A stretch of DNA of 64,000 bases from Suttonella indologenes (GCF_900460215.1 NZ_UHIA01000003.1:372001-436000), one strand, 5' to 3'. Counted from the stretch's first letter, positions 15,328 to 24,567 are shown. A program made the numbers and translations. Notes: generated from the sequence alone by a model not told the origin.

Positions 15328-17148
15328 TTACGCCTCCAAACGATTAAATAATTCACGCATCGCAGTAATTTGTTCTTCACGCAGTTTGCCGTTTTCATCG
15401 CGTCCCACAAAAATTTTAAACATCGCGCCGCCTTTATGGTTGATAAAATTCAGCGACATGGTTGCCGTTCCCATAAAGGGGCGTTCCAAGAGATAGATTG
15501 CCGCGCAATGCTCATGATAAATATGCCCGTGCACGCCGCCCGCTTCGCCTTCTTCAAAATTATAAAAGCCGCGTGCGATACGTCCTTTAGGCAGACGGCT
15601 GCTGACTTCCATAATCACATCCGGCGTATGGGTAATAAAGGTAATCGGATGCTCCCATTCGGCAATCGCGCCCATAATCGCAACAAAATGTTCGCTGCCG
15701 ATTTTGCGCGCCATACCTTCGGGCAAAAGTTCTAAAACATCGGCTAGGGAACATTGGTATTCATTTGCGAGCATTTCCAAAATTTGTCCCGGTCTTTTGG
15801 CAAGACTGTCGCGCAATTGCGCACGTTTTTCATCGTTTAAAGTCATCATATTTCCTTGTTCAGAGGGAGAAGAAAGGCTCATCATGAGCTTGCGCGTCAT
15901 GGTGGGCGACCAAAAACGTCCGCTGGTATGCAAATGCGCCAGCCCGTTTTGGTCAATACTGAGTAAATCTTGCTTTGCCCATGCTTGGATTTGCCGCAAA
16001 GCATGAGGATGCTGTTTAAATAATGTACTGTCAATTTGCCCAAGCTCGATATCATGCTGCACTTGAGCAAGCAGGGCTTTATGTTCGCCGTGGCGGCTCA
16101 TAAAGAGAATGTTTTTCTCGCCTGAAGGCGTATCAAGATATTGTTGCAAATCAGCCTGCACCATATAGCTATACGCCCCAATATTTCCCCCTGCCCCAGA
16201 GCCGAATGCCAAACAAGGCATATTAGATTTCACCAGCGTGTTATATAAATTACGTTCCCCACCATCAGGGCGGGCAAAATGGCTGTTGCTGACTTGCAGC
16301 CAGCCGTTTTCCATTAGGGTTTCTACCGCATAGGCATAATGGCAGCTTTGCTCCGCCAAAGAGGGCGGCGCCGGAAACTTATCATTTTCAATCATGCGGT
16401 TAATCGGCAATTGCGGGAATAAATTAAAAGCATAAGTGTCCAGTCCCGCTAAAGGCAGGGCGCAGGCGCGTGCAATATCCTGCGCCCAAACGGCATCATC
16501 TTGACGCGGCAAACCAAACATTAAATCCGCTACCAAGACCACTTTTTCACGCGCCAATTGTTCTAAATATTGATAAGCTTCGTCGCCGCTGAATTTGCGC
16601 CCCAGTTTGCGCCGAATTTCCGTATTAAAGGTTTGCACGCCAATCGAAATACGATTCACGCCCGCCGCAATACATGCCCGTGCTTTATCTAAATCAAAAT
16701 GACGAATCCGCCCTTCAAGTGTAAATTCACAATCCTCCGCCAAGGGCAAATAACGCTGACAAGCCTCAATTAAGCGTACTAAATCCGCAGTATGCAAAGC
16801 GGTGGGCGTGCCGCCGCCAAAATACACTGCACGAATTTTGCCGCTGCCCGAACGCATTTGCGCTTCTTGCGCCAGCTCCCCAATGACCTTATCGACATAT
16901 ATCGCGCTTTGCTCATCATGCCAAGGATTGCGGTAAAAGCCGCAAAATACGCAATGATTGGCACAAAAAGGAATGTGGATATATGCCAAAGCATCTTGCT
17001 CTAAAGGACGGACGATTTCCTGCCGAAACAAAGTTTGCCATTCTTCCGCCGCCACAGGGACTCCGCCCCAAATAGGCTGCAATGAACGCCGCTCGGCAAA
17101 AGCATGCGGCGCAACTTGTTGTGATGAATAACGTTTATTTGCAATCAT
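15328..17148 (-). CDS. hutW: HutW-HutX fusion: radical SAM anaerobic haem-degrading enzyme with haem-carrier domain
   Basis: A 606-residue protein from the ATG at 17148 (MIANKRYSSQQ); a longer upstream frame adds a hydrophobic segment unlike the family and is not preferred. Residues ~1-430 are HemN-like radical SAM with CANHCVFC (CxxxCxxC) binding the 4Fe-4S cluster and YFGGGTPTAL. HutW/ChuW uses this chemistry to open haem to anaerobilin and free iron without oxygen. The last ~165 residues (from about MMTLNDEKRAQLRDSLAKRP) match HutX/ChuX, the cytoplasmic haem carrier, which is a separate gene in Vibrio and E. coli. The fusion puts carrier and enzyme in one chain. chuY follows directly. A weak Fur-box-like sequence lies upstream. 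Confidence 0.85.
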   Translation of the reverse strand: MIANKRYSSQQVAPHAFAERRSLQPIWGGVPVAAEEWQTLFRQEIVRPLEQDALAYIHIPFCANHCVFCGFYRNPWHDEQSAIYVDKVIGELAQEAQMRSGSGKIRAVYFGGGTPTALHTADLVRLIEACQRYLPLAEDCEFTLEGRIRHFDLDKARACIAAGVNRISIGVQTFNTEIRRKLGRKFSGDEAYQYLEQLAREKVVLVADLMFGLPRQDDAVWAQDIARACALPLAGLDTYAFNLFPQLPINRMIENDKFPAPPSLAEQSCHYAYAVETLMENGWLQVSNSHFARPDGGERNLYNTLVKSNMPCLAFGSGAGGNIGAYSYMVQADLQQYLDTPSGEKNILFMSRHGEHKALLAQVQHDIELGQIDSTLFKQHPHALRQIQAWAKQDLLSIDQNGLAHLHTSGRFWSPTMTRKLMMSLSSPSEQGNMMTLNDEKRAQLRDSLAKRPGQILEMLANEYQCSLADVLELLPEGMARKIGSEHFVAIMGAIAEWEHPITFITHTPDVIMEVSSRLPKGRIARGFYNFEEGEAGGVHGHIYHEHCAAIYLLERPFMGTATMSLNFINHKGGAMFKIFVGRDENGKLREEQITAMRELFNRLEA

Positions 17149-17193
17149 TAGCTTGTCGTCATGATGAGAAAAGCAAATTCTAGCAAAAAACAA

Positions 17194-17212
17194 AATGAAA
17201 ATCTTTATTATC
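17194..17212 (-). promoter_or_regulatory. Possible Fur box upstream of hutW
   Basis: On the minus strand GATAATAAAGATTTTCATT, about 46-64 bp before the hutW start, matches roughly 12 of 19 positions of the Fur consensus (GATAATGATAATCATTATC). Iron control of haem use is expected, but the match is weak. Confidence 0.3.
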
Positions 17213-17453
17213 CCAAATTGGTTTACCAAAAAATTTGCTTTTTTCAGTAGTAATCAAGTTTTAGAATGCAGGGTTTTCTGCAAAGGAAAAACGACGATAA
17301 TACCGATATGGCAAGAGCCACATCGGCTATCTACCCTGAGCGTGAGAGAAAGACAGCCGCCGCAAGATGCGATACCATAGCTTGTCTATTGATGTTGAAT
17401 GATTGCATGCGCTTTTATCGGCATCAGGTATTTGTAAGGATTAAAGAAATTTT

Positions 17454-18404
17454 ATGACCACACCATCCCATACTCCTGTTTCCGATGAGCAATATGATAA
17501 GGATTTTTATCACAATGCTTCCGCCTGCTATTCTTGGTATAAACACCCGAAACTGGTTCGCAACACGAATTTTGGGGTATTTTGCTGGTTTGGCATCAGC
17601 TATATTGTTTACAGAATATTTTTTAAGACGATACATTTTCACGCAGCCGATACCGCGGCAAACACAGACAATTATCTGAGCATCGAACGCTTTTACAAAG
17701 AGAAAAGCCTATTGCCGGATAATCTGTTCGCCGATATCACGCTGCCCTCTTTTGATGGCTCGTCATGGATTTTGCTGATGATTTTCGCCTTAATGTTAAG
17801 GAAAATATTCAAGCGTTTATACGCTATTTTTTTCATGTCCGCTTATCCTGTGGTCAGCCTGAATGCTCAAGGCATCAGCCTTGCGACTCGAAAACGTTTG
17901 TTCTTTCCGACTCAAATCAGCTTTGCCCGAAAAACACTCAACACGCATTTCGATTGGCATGAATTATCAAAAATAGAAGCATACAACACTTATATCAGCG
18001 GCCGTGGTCGCCGCGTAGGCTGGCATTTTCATCTTAGGAATCGCAAAACCGAAAACATCTTCATCGAAAGCAAACATCATTCTTTTATATATCATCATGA
18101 AATGGCAGAAGAAATAGCACAAATAGCAAACATGATAAAAAAGAAAAGCGCGCCAATGATGCCGCGCTTGCAGCAGTCGATGAACATCCTGCCTTTGGCA
18201 TGGATAGTCTTATTCATCAATAGCGCGCACTTTATTTTTTCGCTGCTCCGCCCATGGCTGATTCAATACCAAATCATGACCGCCCATTCCTTTGAAACGC
18301 GCTACGGCTGGCTATTTCTACTCAATCTCTTATGTTTTATTCTTCCCTACCGCTGGCAAGCACGGGAAAACACCGCCGAAACCTCACCAAGTAATCCGGC
18401 ATGA
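17454..18404 (+). CDS. Hypothetical inner-membrane protein
   Basis: A 316-residue protein with four predicted hydrophobic segments: around residues 40-58, 103-130 (SWILLMIFALML and YAIFFMSAYPVV), 248-268 and 285-305. Between the second and third lies a soluble block of about 110 residues with GRGRRVGWHFHLRNRKTENIF, perhaps a PH-like domain as in YdbT/YcxB-type membrane proteins, but I cannot confirm this. AAGGA precedes the ATG. It reads away from the hutW operon and ends at a bidirectional terminator. Function unknown. Confidence 0.75.
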   Translation: MTTPSHTPVSDEQYDKDFYHNASACYSWYKHPKLVRNTNFGVFCWFGISYIVYRIFFKTIHFHAADTAANTDNYLSIERFYKEKSLLPDNLFADITLPSFDGSSWILLMIFALMLRKIFKRLYAIFFMSAYPVVSLNAQGISLATRKRLFFPTQISFARKTLNTHFDWHELSKIEAYNTYISGRGRRVGWHFHLRNRKTENIFIESKHHSFIYHHEMAEEIAQIANMIKKKSAPMMPRLQQSMNILPLAWIVLFINSAHFIFSLLRPWLIQYQIMTAHSFETRYGWLFLLNLLCFILPYRWQARENTAETSPSNPA

Positions 18405-18430
18405 AAAAACGCCTTTACAGGCGCTTTTTC
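18403..18430. terminator. Bidirectional terminator between converging genes
   Basis: GAAAAAACGCCT, loop TTAC, AGGCGCTTTTTC. Overlaps the stop of the plus-strand membrane protein gene and serves the minus-strand ubiM-like gene on the other side. Confidence 0.85.
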
Positions 18431-18455
18431 ATCATAACAGAGAATCATAGAGCAA

Positions 18456-19643
18456 TTAACCGGTCAGCTGCCGCGTGATGATGGTCTTCAAAAAGGGCAG
18501 TTTATTGCTCACACGCAATACGCCGCCGCGCACAACTTTCGCTATCGGCGTTTCGCGGGTAAAGAGTTTTACAATCAAATTCGTGCCGTGATAGAGCGGC
18601 AGGGTATTTCTTTGATGCTGGCGGGTATAGGCGGCGAGCATATTATCCGCGCCGATGTCCTTACCTTGTCCGTGCTGACGCAATATCAGACGCGCCAAAA
18701 TTTCCTGACTTTGCAGCCCCAGATTATAGCCGTGCGCGGTAACAGGATGCATACCGCAGGCGGCATCGCCAATCAAGGCGCAACGTGTGGCGTGGAAACG
18801 GCGGGCATGGGTTCCCATCAGCGGATAGTCGCAAACTTCGCTGATTAAACGCATTTCGCCGAAGCGGTGCTGCACTTGCGCGGCAACATGGTCGGCTAAG
18901 GCTTGCGGTGCGAGCGAAGTCAAGGTGTGTACTTTGCGGCTGTCGATGGTAATCACGCAGTTAGTGATGTGGTCTGTAAGCGGTAACAGGGCTAGAGTCG
19001 AGCCGTAGAAGAAGCATTCAAAGGCGGTATGGTCATTGCTGATGCTGTGTTCAAGACGGAAAACCAAGACGGTACGCCCGAAATCATGCATATCGCAGAC
19101 GATGCCCATTTGGCGGCGCACACTAGAAAGACGGCTGTCGGCGGCAACCAATAATGGGGCATGCAATTGCGTACCATTAGATAACGTAACGCTGGCACGC
19201 TGCGCGTCGCTGGTGCTATGCACGACTTTTTCCTGCAAAAACCAATGGAGATTATGTTGTTTTTGCGCGGCGGCATAGGCGGCGCGGCGGATATTGTGAT
19301 TGGAAACCAAATAGCCGAGCGTATCAATCGGGCGCTTTTTGCTGTCGGTCGGCGGCAGAGCGAAATGCAGTTGATACGGGCTGTCGCCATTGACGACTTT
19401 GGCTTCGCGCAAGAAATAAATCTCATCTTCGGCAAAGCCCTGCCAAATGCCTAGGTTTTCCAAGATATGTTTTGAGGGATGGGTAAGCGCGATTTCGCGT
19501 CCGTCAAAAGGCGGATTACTCAGCTCTTCCGCCGAATGTGGGTCAATCACGGCGATATCTAAGCCGCTGTCGGCTAATGCGCGGCACAAACTCAATCCGC
19601 TTGGACCGGCGCCGACAACGATGAGGTCAAATTCTGTACGCAT
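18456..19643 (-). CDS. ubiM: FAD-dependent ubiquinone hydroxylase, UbiM-like
   Basis: A 395-residue flavoprotein monooxygenase of the UbiH/UbiF/UbiM group, which hydroxylates the ring of ubiquinone precursors. The FAD motif VVGAGPSGLSLCRALADSG is at residues 10-28, the AADSRLS block near 167, and GDAACGMHPVTAHGYNLGLQ near 290. The segments DGREIALTHPSKHIL, SNHNIRRAAY and HDFGRTVLVFR, and the C-terminal LKTIITRQLTG, are closer to what I recall of Neisseria UbiM than to E. coli UbiF or UbiH. UbiM proteins can replace several hydroxylases in a genome, so the exact carbon modified is uncertain. Peripheral to the membrane, with a single gene in its transcription unit. Confidence 0.8.
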   Translation of the reverse strand: MRTEFDLIVVGAGPSGLSLCRALADSGLDIAVIDPHSAEELSNPPFDGREIALTHPSKHILENLGIWQGFAEDEIYFLREAKVVNGDSPYQLHFALPPTDSKKRPIDTLGYLVSNHNIRRAAYAAAQKQHNLHWFLQEKVVHSTSDAQRASVTLSNGTQLHAPLLVAADSRLSSVRRQMGIVCDMHDFGRTVLVFRLEHSISNDHTAFECFFYGSTLALLPLTDHITNCVITIDSRKVHTLTSLAPQALADHVAAQVQHRFGEMRLISEVCDYPLMGTHARRFHATRCALIGDAACGMHPVTAHGYNLGLQSQEILARLILRQHGQGKDIGADNMLAAYTRQHQRNTLPLYHGTNLIVKLFTRETPIAKVVRGGVLRVSNKLPFLKTIITRQLTG

Positions 19644-19747
19644 AGTTCTATCCTAATCTTCTGAAAGTTATGCCGAAAGCGACGCAGTATAGCATAGGCT
19701 GCGGCAGGTAAAAATGCTAGACAATACTTTAAATCTCTGATAATGAT

Positions 19748-20314
19748 TTATTTTTCTTGATTTTGCCGCGTTTTTTCTGCCTGCGCCAAGGCGGCTTGCA
19801 CGGCACTGCGATCGCGCATATCGCCCTTACCTTCGGCGGCAAGCAAGAGGAGTTTGTCTAAAAACTGCCGAGCATTCAACTCATGAACTGCGCTGTCGGG
19901 ACGCTGAATTTTTTGTTCGATATCCGCGTCATGGGCAAGCAGAAAGCGCACAAGCTCCGGCTCGTTAAACAAGACCGCCTCATGCAGAGGACTTAAGCCG
20001 GAATGACCCAGCTCATTGACATCGCAGCCGCGCGCGACTGCGGCTTCTAAAGCGCTTTGCAATGCGGCTTTATCGAAATCCGGCAGACCGTAAGAGGCGA
20101 CAAGCAAATTCAAAATAGGCCGCGCCTCCTCGCCCGGCACAATCACAGCATAGCATTGTTTTTCATCGCTATATTCAAAATTTTGCATCAGTTCGATGCG
20201 TTGCTGCGCTTCGGCTGCTTCTTTTACTGAAGCAGTTGCTTTATTAGCTGCGGCAGATGCTTGTAAACAAGCAAGGCTTAAGCAAACCGTAAGTAACAGA
20301 GGGGATAAATTCAT
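19748..20314 (-). CDS. Secreted ankyrin-repeat protein
   Basis: A 188-residue product from the ATG at 20314 (MNLSPLLLTVCLSLACLQAS), chosen because AAGGAG lies a few bases upstream and a signal peptide begins there; a start 13 codons earlier lacks these. After the signal peptide comes a charged segment, then an ankyrin repeat (GHSGLSPLHEAVLFNEPELV then RFLLAHDADI) near residues 92-125 and partial repeats around it. The C-terminus is Gln/Glu/Lys-rich. Ankyrin proteins with signal peptides act in protein binding in the periplasm, sometimes as partners of catalases or as immunity proteins; no partner is seen here. Confidence 0.75.
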   Translation of the reverse strand: MNLSPLLLTVCLSLACLQASAAANKATASVKEAAEAQQRIELMQNFEYSDEKQCYAVIVPGEEARPILNLLVASYGLPDFDKAALQSALEAAVARGCDVNELGHSGLSPLHEAVLFNEPELVRFLLAHDADIEQKIQRPDSAVHELNARQFLDKLLLLAAEGKGDMRDRSAVQAALAQAEKTRQNQEK

Positions 20315-20443
20315 GTGTTTTCTCCTTCGAAAAGCGCTAGTTATCAGCCGCAAACAGCGGTCTTTGCGGTCAAAGCTTTGTTAAGCTCTCTAAAAGTCTT
20401 ATAGGATAAGATTTTTCAGGTCTTTTAGCATGTTTCAACACAC

Positions 20444-20533
20444 AGAGCGACCCATAAAGCGTCGCTCTACGTGTTGCTCTGAATTGGAAGAGGTTACACC
20501 TCTCCCAATTTGATTATCCTCCCTAAAGGGAGG
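20444..20533. repeat. Cluster of three hairpins, possible relic of an IS200/IS605-type end
   Basis: Within the 467-bp gap 20315-20781 three inverted repeats follow one another: AGAGCGAC/GTCGCTCT (20444-20468), AATTGGAAGAGG/CCTCTCCCAATT (20482-20510) and CCTCCCT/AGGGAGG (20518-20533). The last, followed by GGTTTCAACC, resembles the palindromic ends of IS200/IS605-type elements, so this may be a palindrome-associated remnant. It could also be a structured leader or terminator. The remaining 20534-20781 is AT-rich and holds the yjjI promoter region. Confidence 0.45.
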
Positions 20534-20781
20534 GGTTTCAACCAGTAAGGAAATTTTGATGAAATTTGTTCTTCAACATTGAAATGTAGAGAATTAATTT
20601 TTCTCATTTTTTATGCAAGCAGAAAGAAATGAGATTTTTTGAGGTTTTCTGTGAAAAATATTGTGGTTTTTTCTACATTCCAAGAAAACATTACTTGTTC
20701 TTTATTCTATAAATTTGTTAATATGCCTTTGGAAAAATATTGCAGCACATTTTAACACTTTGATTATGTAGAGGATTAATC

Positions 20782-22326
20782 ATGCAAGCATCATTACAAG
20801 ACATTTTAGATACTGTTAAAGCCAACAATCTGACCTATCAGCAAAAAGTGATGTGTTTGGCGAACATCGCCGAACGCCTGTTTAAGCCCACCGAATTGCT
20901 CGGCTACACCGAGGAAGAGTGGGAACATATCGAAAACCAAATGATCTGCGACCTCAATGAAGGCTATGCGATTTACCGCCCGCGCTATATTTTGCCGGAC
21001 TATGAGGTTTACATTCGCAAAGGTTGTGAATTTTTGGACTTGCCTGCGCCTAAAGACTTAGACGAGGCTTTAGACGGCTTGCTGATTTTATATTCTCACG
21101 TCCCTTCCATCACGACTTATCCGGTCTATATCGGAAGATTGGATGTATTATTAGATCCTTTTATTACAAATGAAGAACAGGACTATATCAAAATCAAGAG
21201 ATTTTTAAATCATATCGATAAAACCATTCCTGATTCATTCTGCCATGCTAATGTCGGCCCAAATGATACTAAAGCGGGGCGTTTGATATTAAAAGCAGTA
21301 ATTGAATTAGAAAACACCACGCCTAATATGAGTATTCGCTATGATAAAGAAAAAACGTCACGCGAATTTGCCGAATTGGCTGCTAAAGCCTGTTTATTAG
21401 TTTCTAAACCCTCTTTTGCCAATGATGCCTATTACCGCGCAGATTTAGGCGATGATTACGGCATTGCCAGCTGCTATAACGCGCTGCCGGAATGCGGCGG
21501 CGCTTATACGCTCACCCGTCTGCGTTTGGGAACGATTGCGCGTGCTTGCCAAAATCTTGACGAAATGATTCATCAATTATTACCGAAAGTTGCAAATCTT
21601 GCGCTTTCTACCATGGACAAACGGCATAAATTCCTTGTAGAAGAAAGCAACTTTTTCAGCAGTAGCTTTTTAGCAAAAGAAGGCTTTATTAAAAGAAGTA
21701 ACTTCACCAGCATGATTGCTATTGTCGGCCTGGCGGATGCCGTTAATTATTTGCTCAAACAAGAAGGAATCAACGAAACTTTCGGACAAAGCAAGCGCGG
21801 AGACGAAATCGCCACCTTAATCATGGATACATTGCAGCAAGTCAATGATGCGCATACCGGCTTATATGTGGAACGCACCAATAACCAATATTTGTTGCAT
21901 GCACAAGTCGGCGCTAATAATCATGCCGAAGATAAAATGAATACGCCTGCGCACCGCATCCGCGTTGGAGAAGAGCCGACCTTATTGGCGCATTTAAAAC
22001 AATCTGCGCCATTTCATAAATATTTCCCGTCAGGAACGGGAGATTTATTCGCTTTTGATCAAACTTACATCGATCATTTGGATGCCGTCGTTGATATTAT
22101 TGATGGTTCTTTTGCCAATGGTTATCGCTATATCACAACTTATTTAAAAAATACCGATTTAATCCGCGTAACCGGATATTTGGTTAAGAAAAGCGAAGTG
22201 GAAAAATATCGCAAAGGCGAAGCGGTATTGCGCGATACCACATGGTACGGCTCAGGAACTGATGATTGCGCAAAAGTATTTGATCGCCAATTGCGTGATG
22301 AAGACAATATAAATATTGGCGCGTAA
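20782..22326 (+). CDS. yjjI: YjjI-family glycyl radical enzyme
   Basis: A 514-residue protein close in length and sequence to E. coli YjjI (516 aa), a glycyl radical enzyme of unknown substrate. The glycyl-radical motif is present near the C-terminus as IRVTGYLV, with Gly465 as the predicted radical site. A Cys in NALPECGGAYTLTR near residue 233 is a candidate for the catalytic thiyl. GAGGATTAATC precedes the ATG. Such enzymes work anaerobically and need an activase, which follows immediately. No organelle-targeting peptide is evident. Transcription probably rises without oxygen, but I saw no clear FNR site upstream. Confidence 0.88.
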   Translation: MQASLQDILDTVKANNLTYQQKVMCLANIAERLFKPTELLGYTEEEWEHIENQMICDLNEGYAIYRPRYILPDYEVYIRKGCEFLDLPAPKDLDEALDGLLILYSHVPSITTYPVYIGRLDVLLDPFITNEEQDYIKIKRFLNHIDKTIPDSFCHANVGPNDTKAGRLILKAVIELENTTPNMSIRYDKEKTSREFAELAAKACLLVSKPSFANDAYYRADLGDDYGIASCYNALPECGGAYTLTRLRLGTIARACQNLDEMIHQLLPKVANLALSTMDKRHKFLVEESNFFSSSFLAKEGFIKRSNFTSMIAIVGLADAVNYLLKQEGINETFGQSKRGDEIATLIMDTLQQVNDAHTGLYVERTNNQYLLHAQVGANNHAEDKMNTPAHRIRVGEEPTLLAHLKQSAPFHKYFPSGTGDLFAFDQTYIDHLDAVVDIIDGSFANGYRYITTYLKNTDLIRVTGYLVKKSEVEKYRKGEAVLRDTTWYGSGTDDCAKVFDRQLRDEDNINIGA

Positions 22327-22336
22327 CGATAATTTC

Positions 22337-23125
22337 ATGGCAATGCTGTCTGAAATATTTGTGCCTCTGCATCGAATCATTCCCTTTTCCAATGTTGAAG
22401 GGCAAGGAAATAGAACCAGCATTTTCCTGCAAGGCTGCAAATTAAACTGTCTGTATTGCCATAATCCGGAAACCATTCCCCGTTATTCAAAAGATGCCCA
22501 ATCGGGCAGTTTGCAATATCTATATGAACAAGTCATGGAAGCCGTGCCGTTTATTCGAGGCGTAACGATTTCCGGCGGAGAACCGACTATTCATTATCAG
22601 CAAATTATTCCTTTATTTGAAGCATTGAAAAAAGAAGGTCTGACTTGTTATTTAGACAGCAGCGGATTTTTCAACTATGAAGTTATCAAACCCTTAATTG
22701 CCGTAACAGATAAATTTTTATTTGATTTAAAAGGCGATGGCATGGGGCTGCAAAGTTTATGTTTAGACCGCAAAAATCATCAAGGAATCGTGCCGGAAAA
22801 CCTCTTCCCCGATAAACATCATATAAGACCGGAGAATTTGCAAAGAAATTTATATAATTTATCCAAACTGTTACCTGAAGGAAAAATTGAAGAAGTTCGC
22901 TTGGTATTTATCAATCAATTTTTTGATGCCAAATCTTTAATTCATAAAGCGGCATCACTGCTTCAAACATATCCTGATGTATTGCTAAAAATTATCCGTG
23001 TTCATACGAAAGGAGCCAGAGATGCCGATGGGTTAGAAAAATTCGTTCCTAGCATAGAAGAAACCGACGAACTGTCGGCTTATGCAAAAAAATGCGGTAT
23101 TCAGAGAGTGACGACGATTTATTGA
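22337..23125 (+). CDS. yjjW: YjjW-type glycyl radical enzyme activase (radical SAM)
   Basis: A 262-residue radical SAM activase that would generate the glycyl radical on YjjI. CKLNCLYC (CxxxCxxC, about residues 34-41) binds the 4Fe-4S cluster, and VTISGGEPTIHYQ is the GGE motif. E. coli YjjW has an inserted ferredoxin-like domain with two extra 4Fe-4S clusters between these motifs; here only about 40 residues separate them and the extra Cys are absent, so it is a compact form. I chose the ATG at 22337 (MAMLSEIF); a TTG at 22316 overlapping yjjI would add seven residues. No strong RBS is visible, suggesting coupling to yjjI translation. Confidence 0.85.
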   Translation: MAMLSEIFVPLHRIIPFSNVEGQGNRTSIFLQGCKLNCLYCHNPETIPRYSKDAQSGSLQYLYEQVMEAVPFIRGVTISGGEPTIHYQQIIPLFEALKKEGLTCYLDSSGFFNYEVIKPLIAVTDKFLFDLKGDGMGLQSLCLDRKNHQGIVPENLFPDKHHIRPENLQRNLYNLSKLLPEGKIEEVRLVFINQFFDAKSLIHKAASLLQTYPDVLLKIIRVHTKGARDADGLEKFVPSIEETDELSAYAKKCGIQRVTTIY

Positions 23126-23143
23126 TTATCCGATGGGGTTTTT

Positions 23144-24394
23144 ATGAGTATATTAATTAGTATCTTAGGTATATTTGTTCTTTTAGGAATCGGTTTTTTA
23201 TTATCTAATAATAAAAAGGCTATTAATTTTAGAACGGTATTAGGTGCATTAGCCATTCAAACTGCTTTTGCAGCTTTGATTTTATACGTGCCGGCAGGAC
23301 GCAATGCGCTGTTGGCAATGGCTAACGGCGTCAGTGCGGTAATTGCATATGGCAACGAAGGCATTAATTTTATTTTCGGAGGATTGGCCGATCCTTCAAA
23401 CGTCGGCTTTATTTTTGGGGTTAAAGTATTGCCGGTGATTATCTTCTTCTCCGCATTAATTTCCGTGCTGTATTATATCGGCGTCATGCAATGGGTTATT
23501 AAAGTTTTAGGCGGCGGTTTGCAAAAAGCCCTAGGCACGTCAAAAGCCGAATCCATGTCTGCGGCAGCCAATATTTTTGTCGGACAAACGGAAGCGCCCC
23601 TAGTCGTTAAGCCCTTTGTCAGCCGTATGACAGAATCCGAATTGTTTGCCATTATGGTAGGCGGCACGGCTTCGATTGCGGGCTCGGTATTGGCAGGTTA
23701 TGCGGGCATGGGCGTGCCTTTAACCTATTTGATCGCCGCTTCGTTTATGGCGGCTCCGGCAGGTCTGCTGTTTGCTAAACTATTGTATCCGCAAACAGAA
23801 GCCTTCCGAGACACCTTAGAAGAATCGCATGATGAAGAAAAACCGCATAATATTGTCGAAGCGCTTGCCAATGGTGCTAGTGCGGGCATGAGATTAGCGG
23901 TGAATGTGGGCGCAATGCTCGTCGCCTTCATCGCCATGATTGCATTGATTAACGGCATTATCGGCGGTATCGGCGGATTATTCGGCATAGAAGGACTGAC
24001 TCTACAAGTGCTACTAGGCTATGTTTTCCAACCGCTTGCCTATTTAATCGGCGTACCTTGGAGTGAAGCAGGCATTGCCGGACAAATGATCGGCATGAAA
24101 TTAGCCGTTAACGAATTTGTCGGCTATTTGGAATTTGCCCAATATTTGCAAGCCGATGCTGCGGTTATGCTTAGCGATAAAACCAAAGCCATCATCACTT
24201 TTGCTTTGTGCGGATTCGCCAATTTAAGCGCGATTGCGATTTTAATCGGCGGCATCGGCAGTATGGCACCTAACCGCCGCTCCGATATTGCGCGTTTGGG
24301 CATGAAAGCTGTTATCGCCGGTACTTTGGCAAACCTGATGAGTGCTACGATTGCCGGGCTTTTTATTGACTTAAGCGGCGTTGCTTTAGTCTAA
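23144..24394 (+). CDS. nupC: Concentrative nucleoside transporter (NupC family)
   Basis: A 416-residue polytopic inner-membrane protein with the CNT-family layout: about ten hydrophobic segments, the block NIFVGQTEAPLVVKPF near residue 143, GTASIAGSVLAGYAGMG near 170, and the C-terminal ALCGFANLSAIAILIGGIG block. CNT carriers import nucleosides with protons or sodium. It starts 18 bp after yjjW, so the three genes form an operon. In E. coli yjjI-yjjW lie next to the deo genes, also nucleoside metabolism, so the shared context hints at a nucleoside-derived substrate for YjjI. That link is inference. Confidence 0.9.
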   Translation: MSILISILGIFVLLGIGFLLSNNKKAINFRTVLGALAIQTAFAALILYVPAGRNALLAMANGVSAVIAYGNEGINFIFGGLADPSNVGFIFGVKVLPVIIFFSALISVLYYIGVMQWVIKVLGGGLQKALGTSKAESMSAAANIFVGQTEAPLVVKPFVSRMTESELFAIMVGGTASIAGSVLAGYAGMGVPLTYLIAASFMAAPAGLLFAKLLYPQTEAFRDTLEESHDEEKPHNIVEALANGASAGMRLAVNVGAMLVAFIAMIALINGIIGGIGGLFGIEGLTLQVLLGYVFQPLAYLIGVPWSEAGIAGQMIGMKLAVNEFVGYLEFAQYLQADAAVMLSDKTKAIITFALCGFANLSAIAILIGGIGSMAPNRRSDIARLGMKAVIAGTLANLMSATIAGLFIDLSGVALV

Positions 24395-24409
24395 AGATAT
24401 AGCGATGAC

Positions 24410-24511
24410 TATAGTCGGAGAAGTGTAGTACAAGGCGGCGAGCCGCAGACAGTACAGATAGTACGGCAAGGCGAGCCAACGCCGTAATACTTTTTCAATT
24501 CTTCGACTATA
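24410..24511. repeat. MITE-like element with TATAGTCG-AGAA ends
   Basis: About 102 bp, starting TATAGTCGGAGAAGTGTAG and ending CAATTCTTCGACTATA, with a GC-rich core (AAGGCGGCGAGCCGCAGACA and GGCGAGCCAACGCCGTA) that can fold. The core strongly resembles, from memory, the short repeats that are abundant in Neisseria genomes with the same GTACTGTCTGCGGCT signature on the opposite strand. It lies after nupC and may act as an extra terminator. Confidence 0.8.
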
Positions 24512-24567
24512 AAACAAAAGGCGGCATAAGCATTCCTTAATCCGCCTCGTTCATCAACAATCAATAG

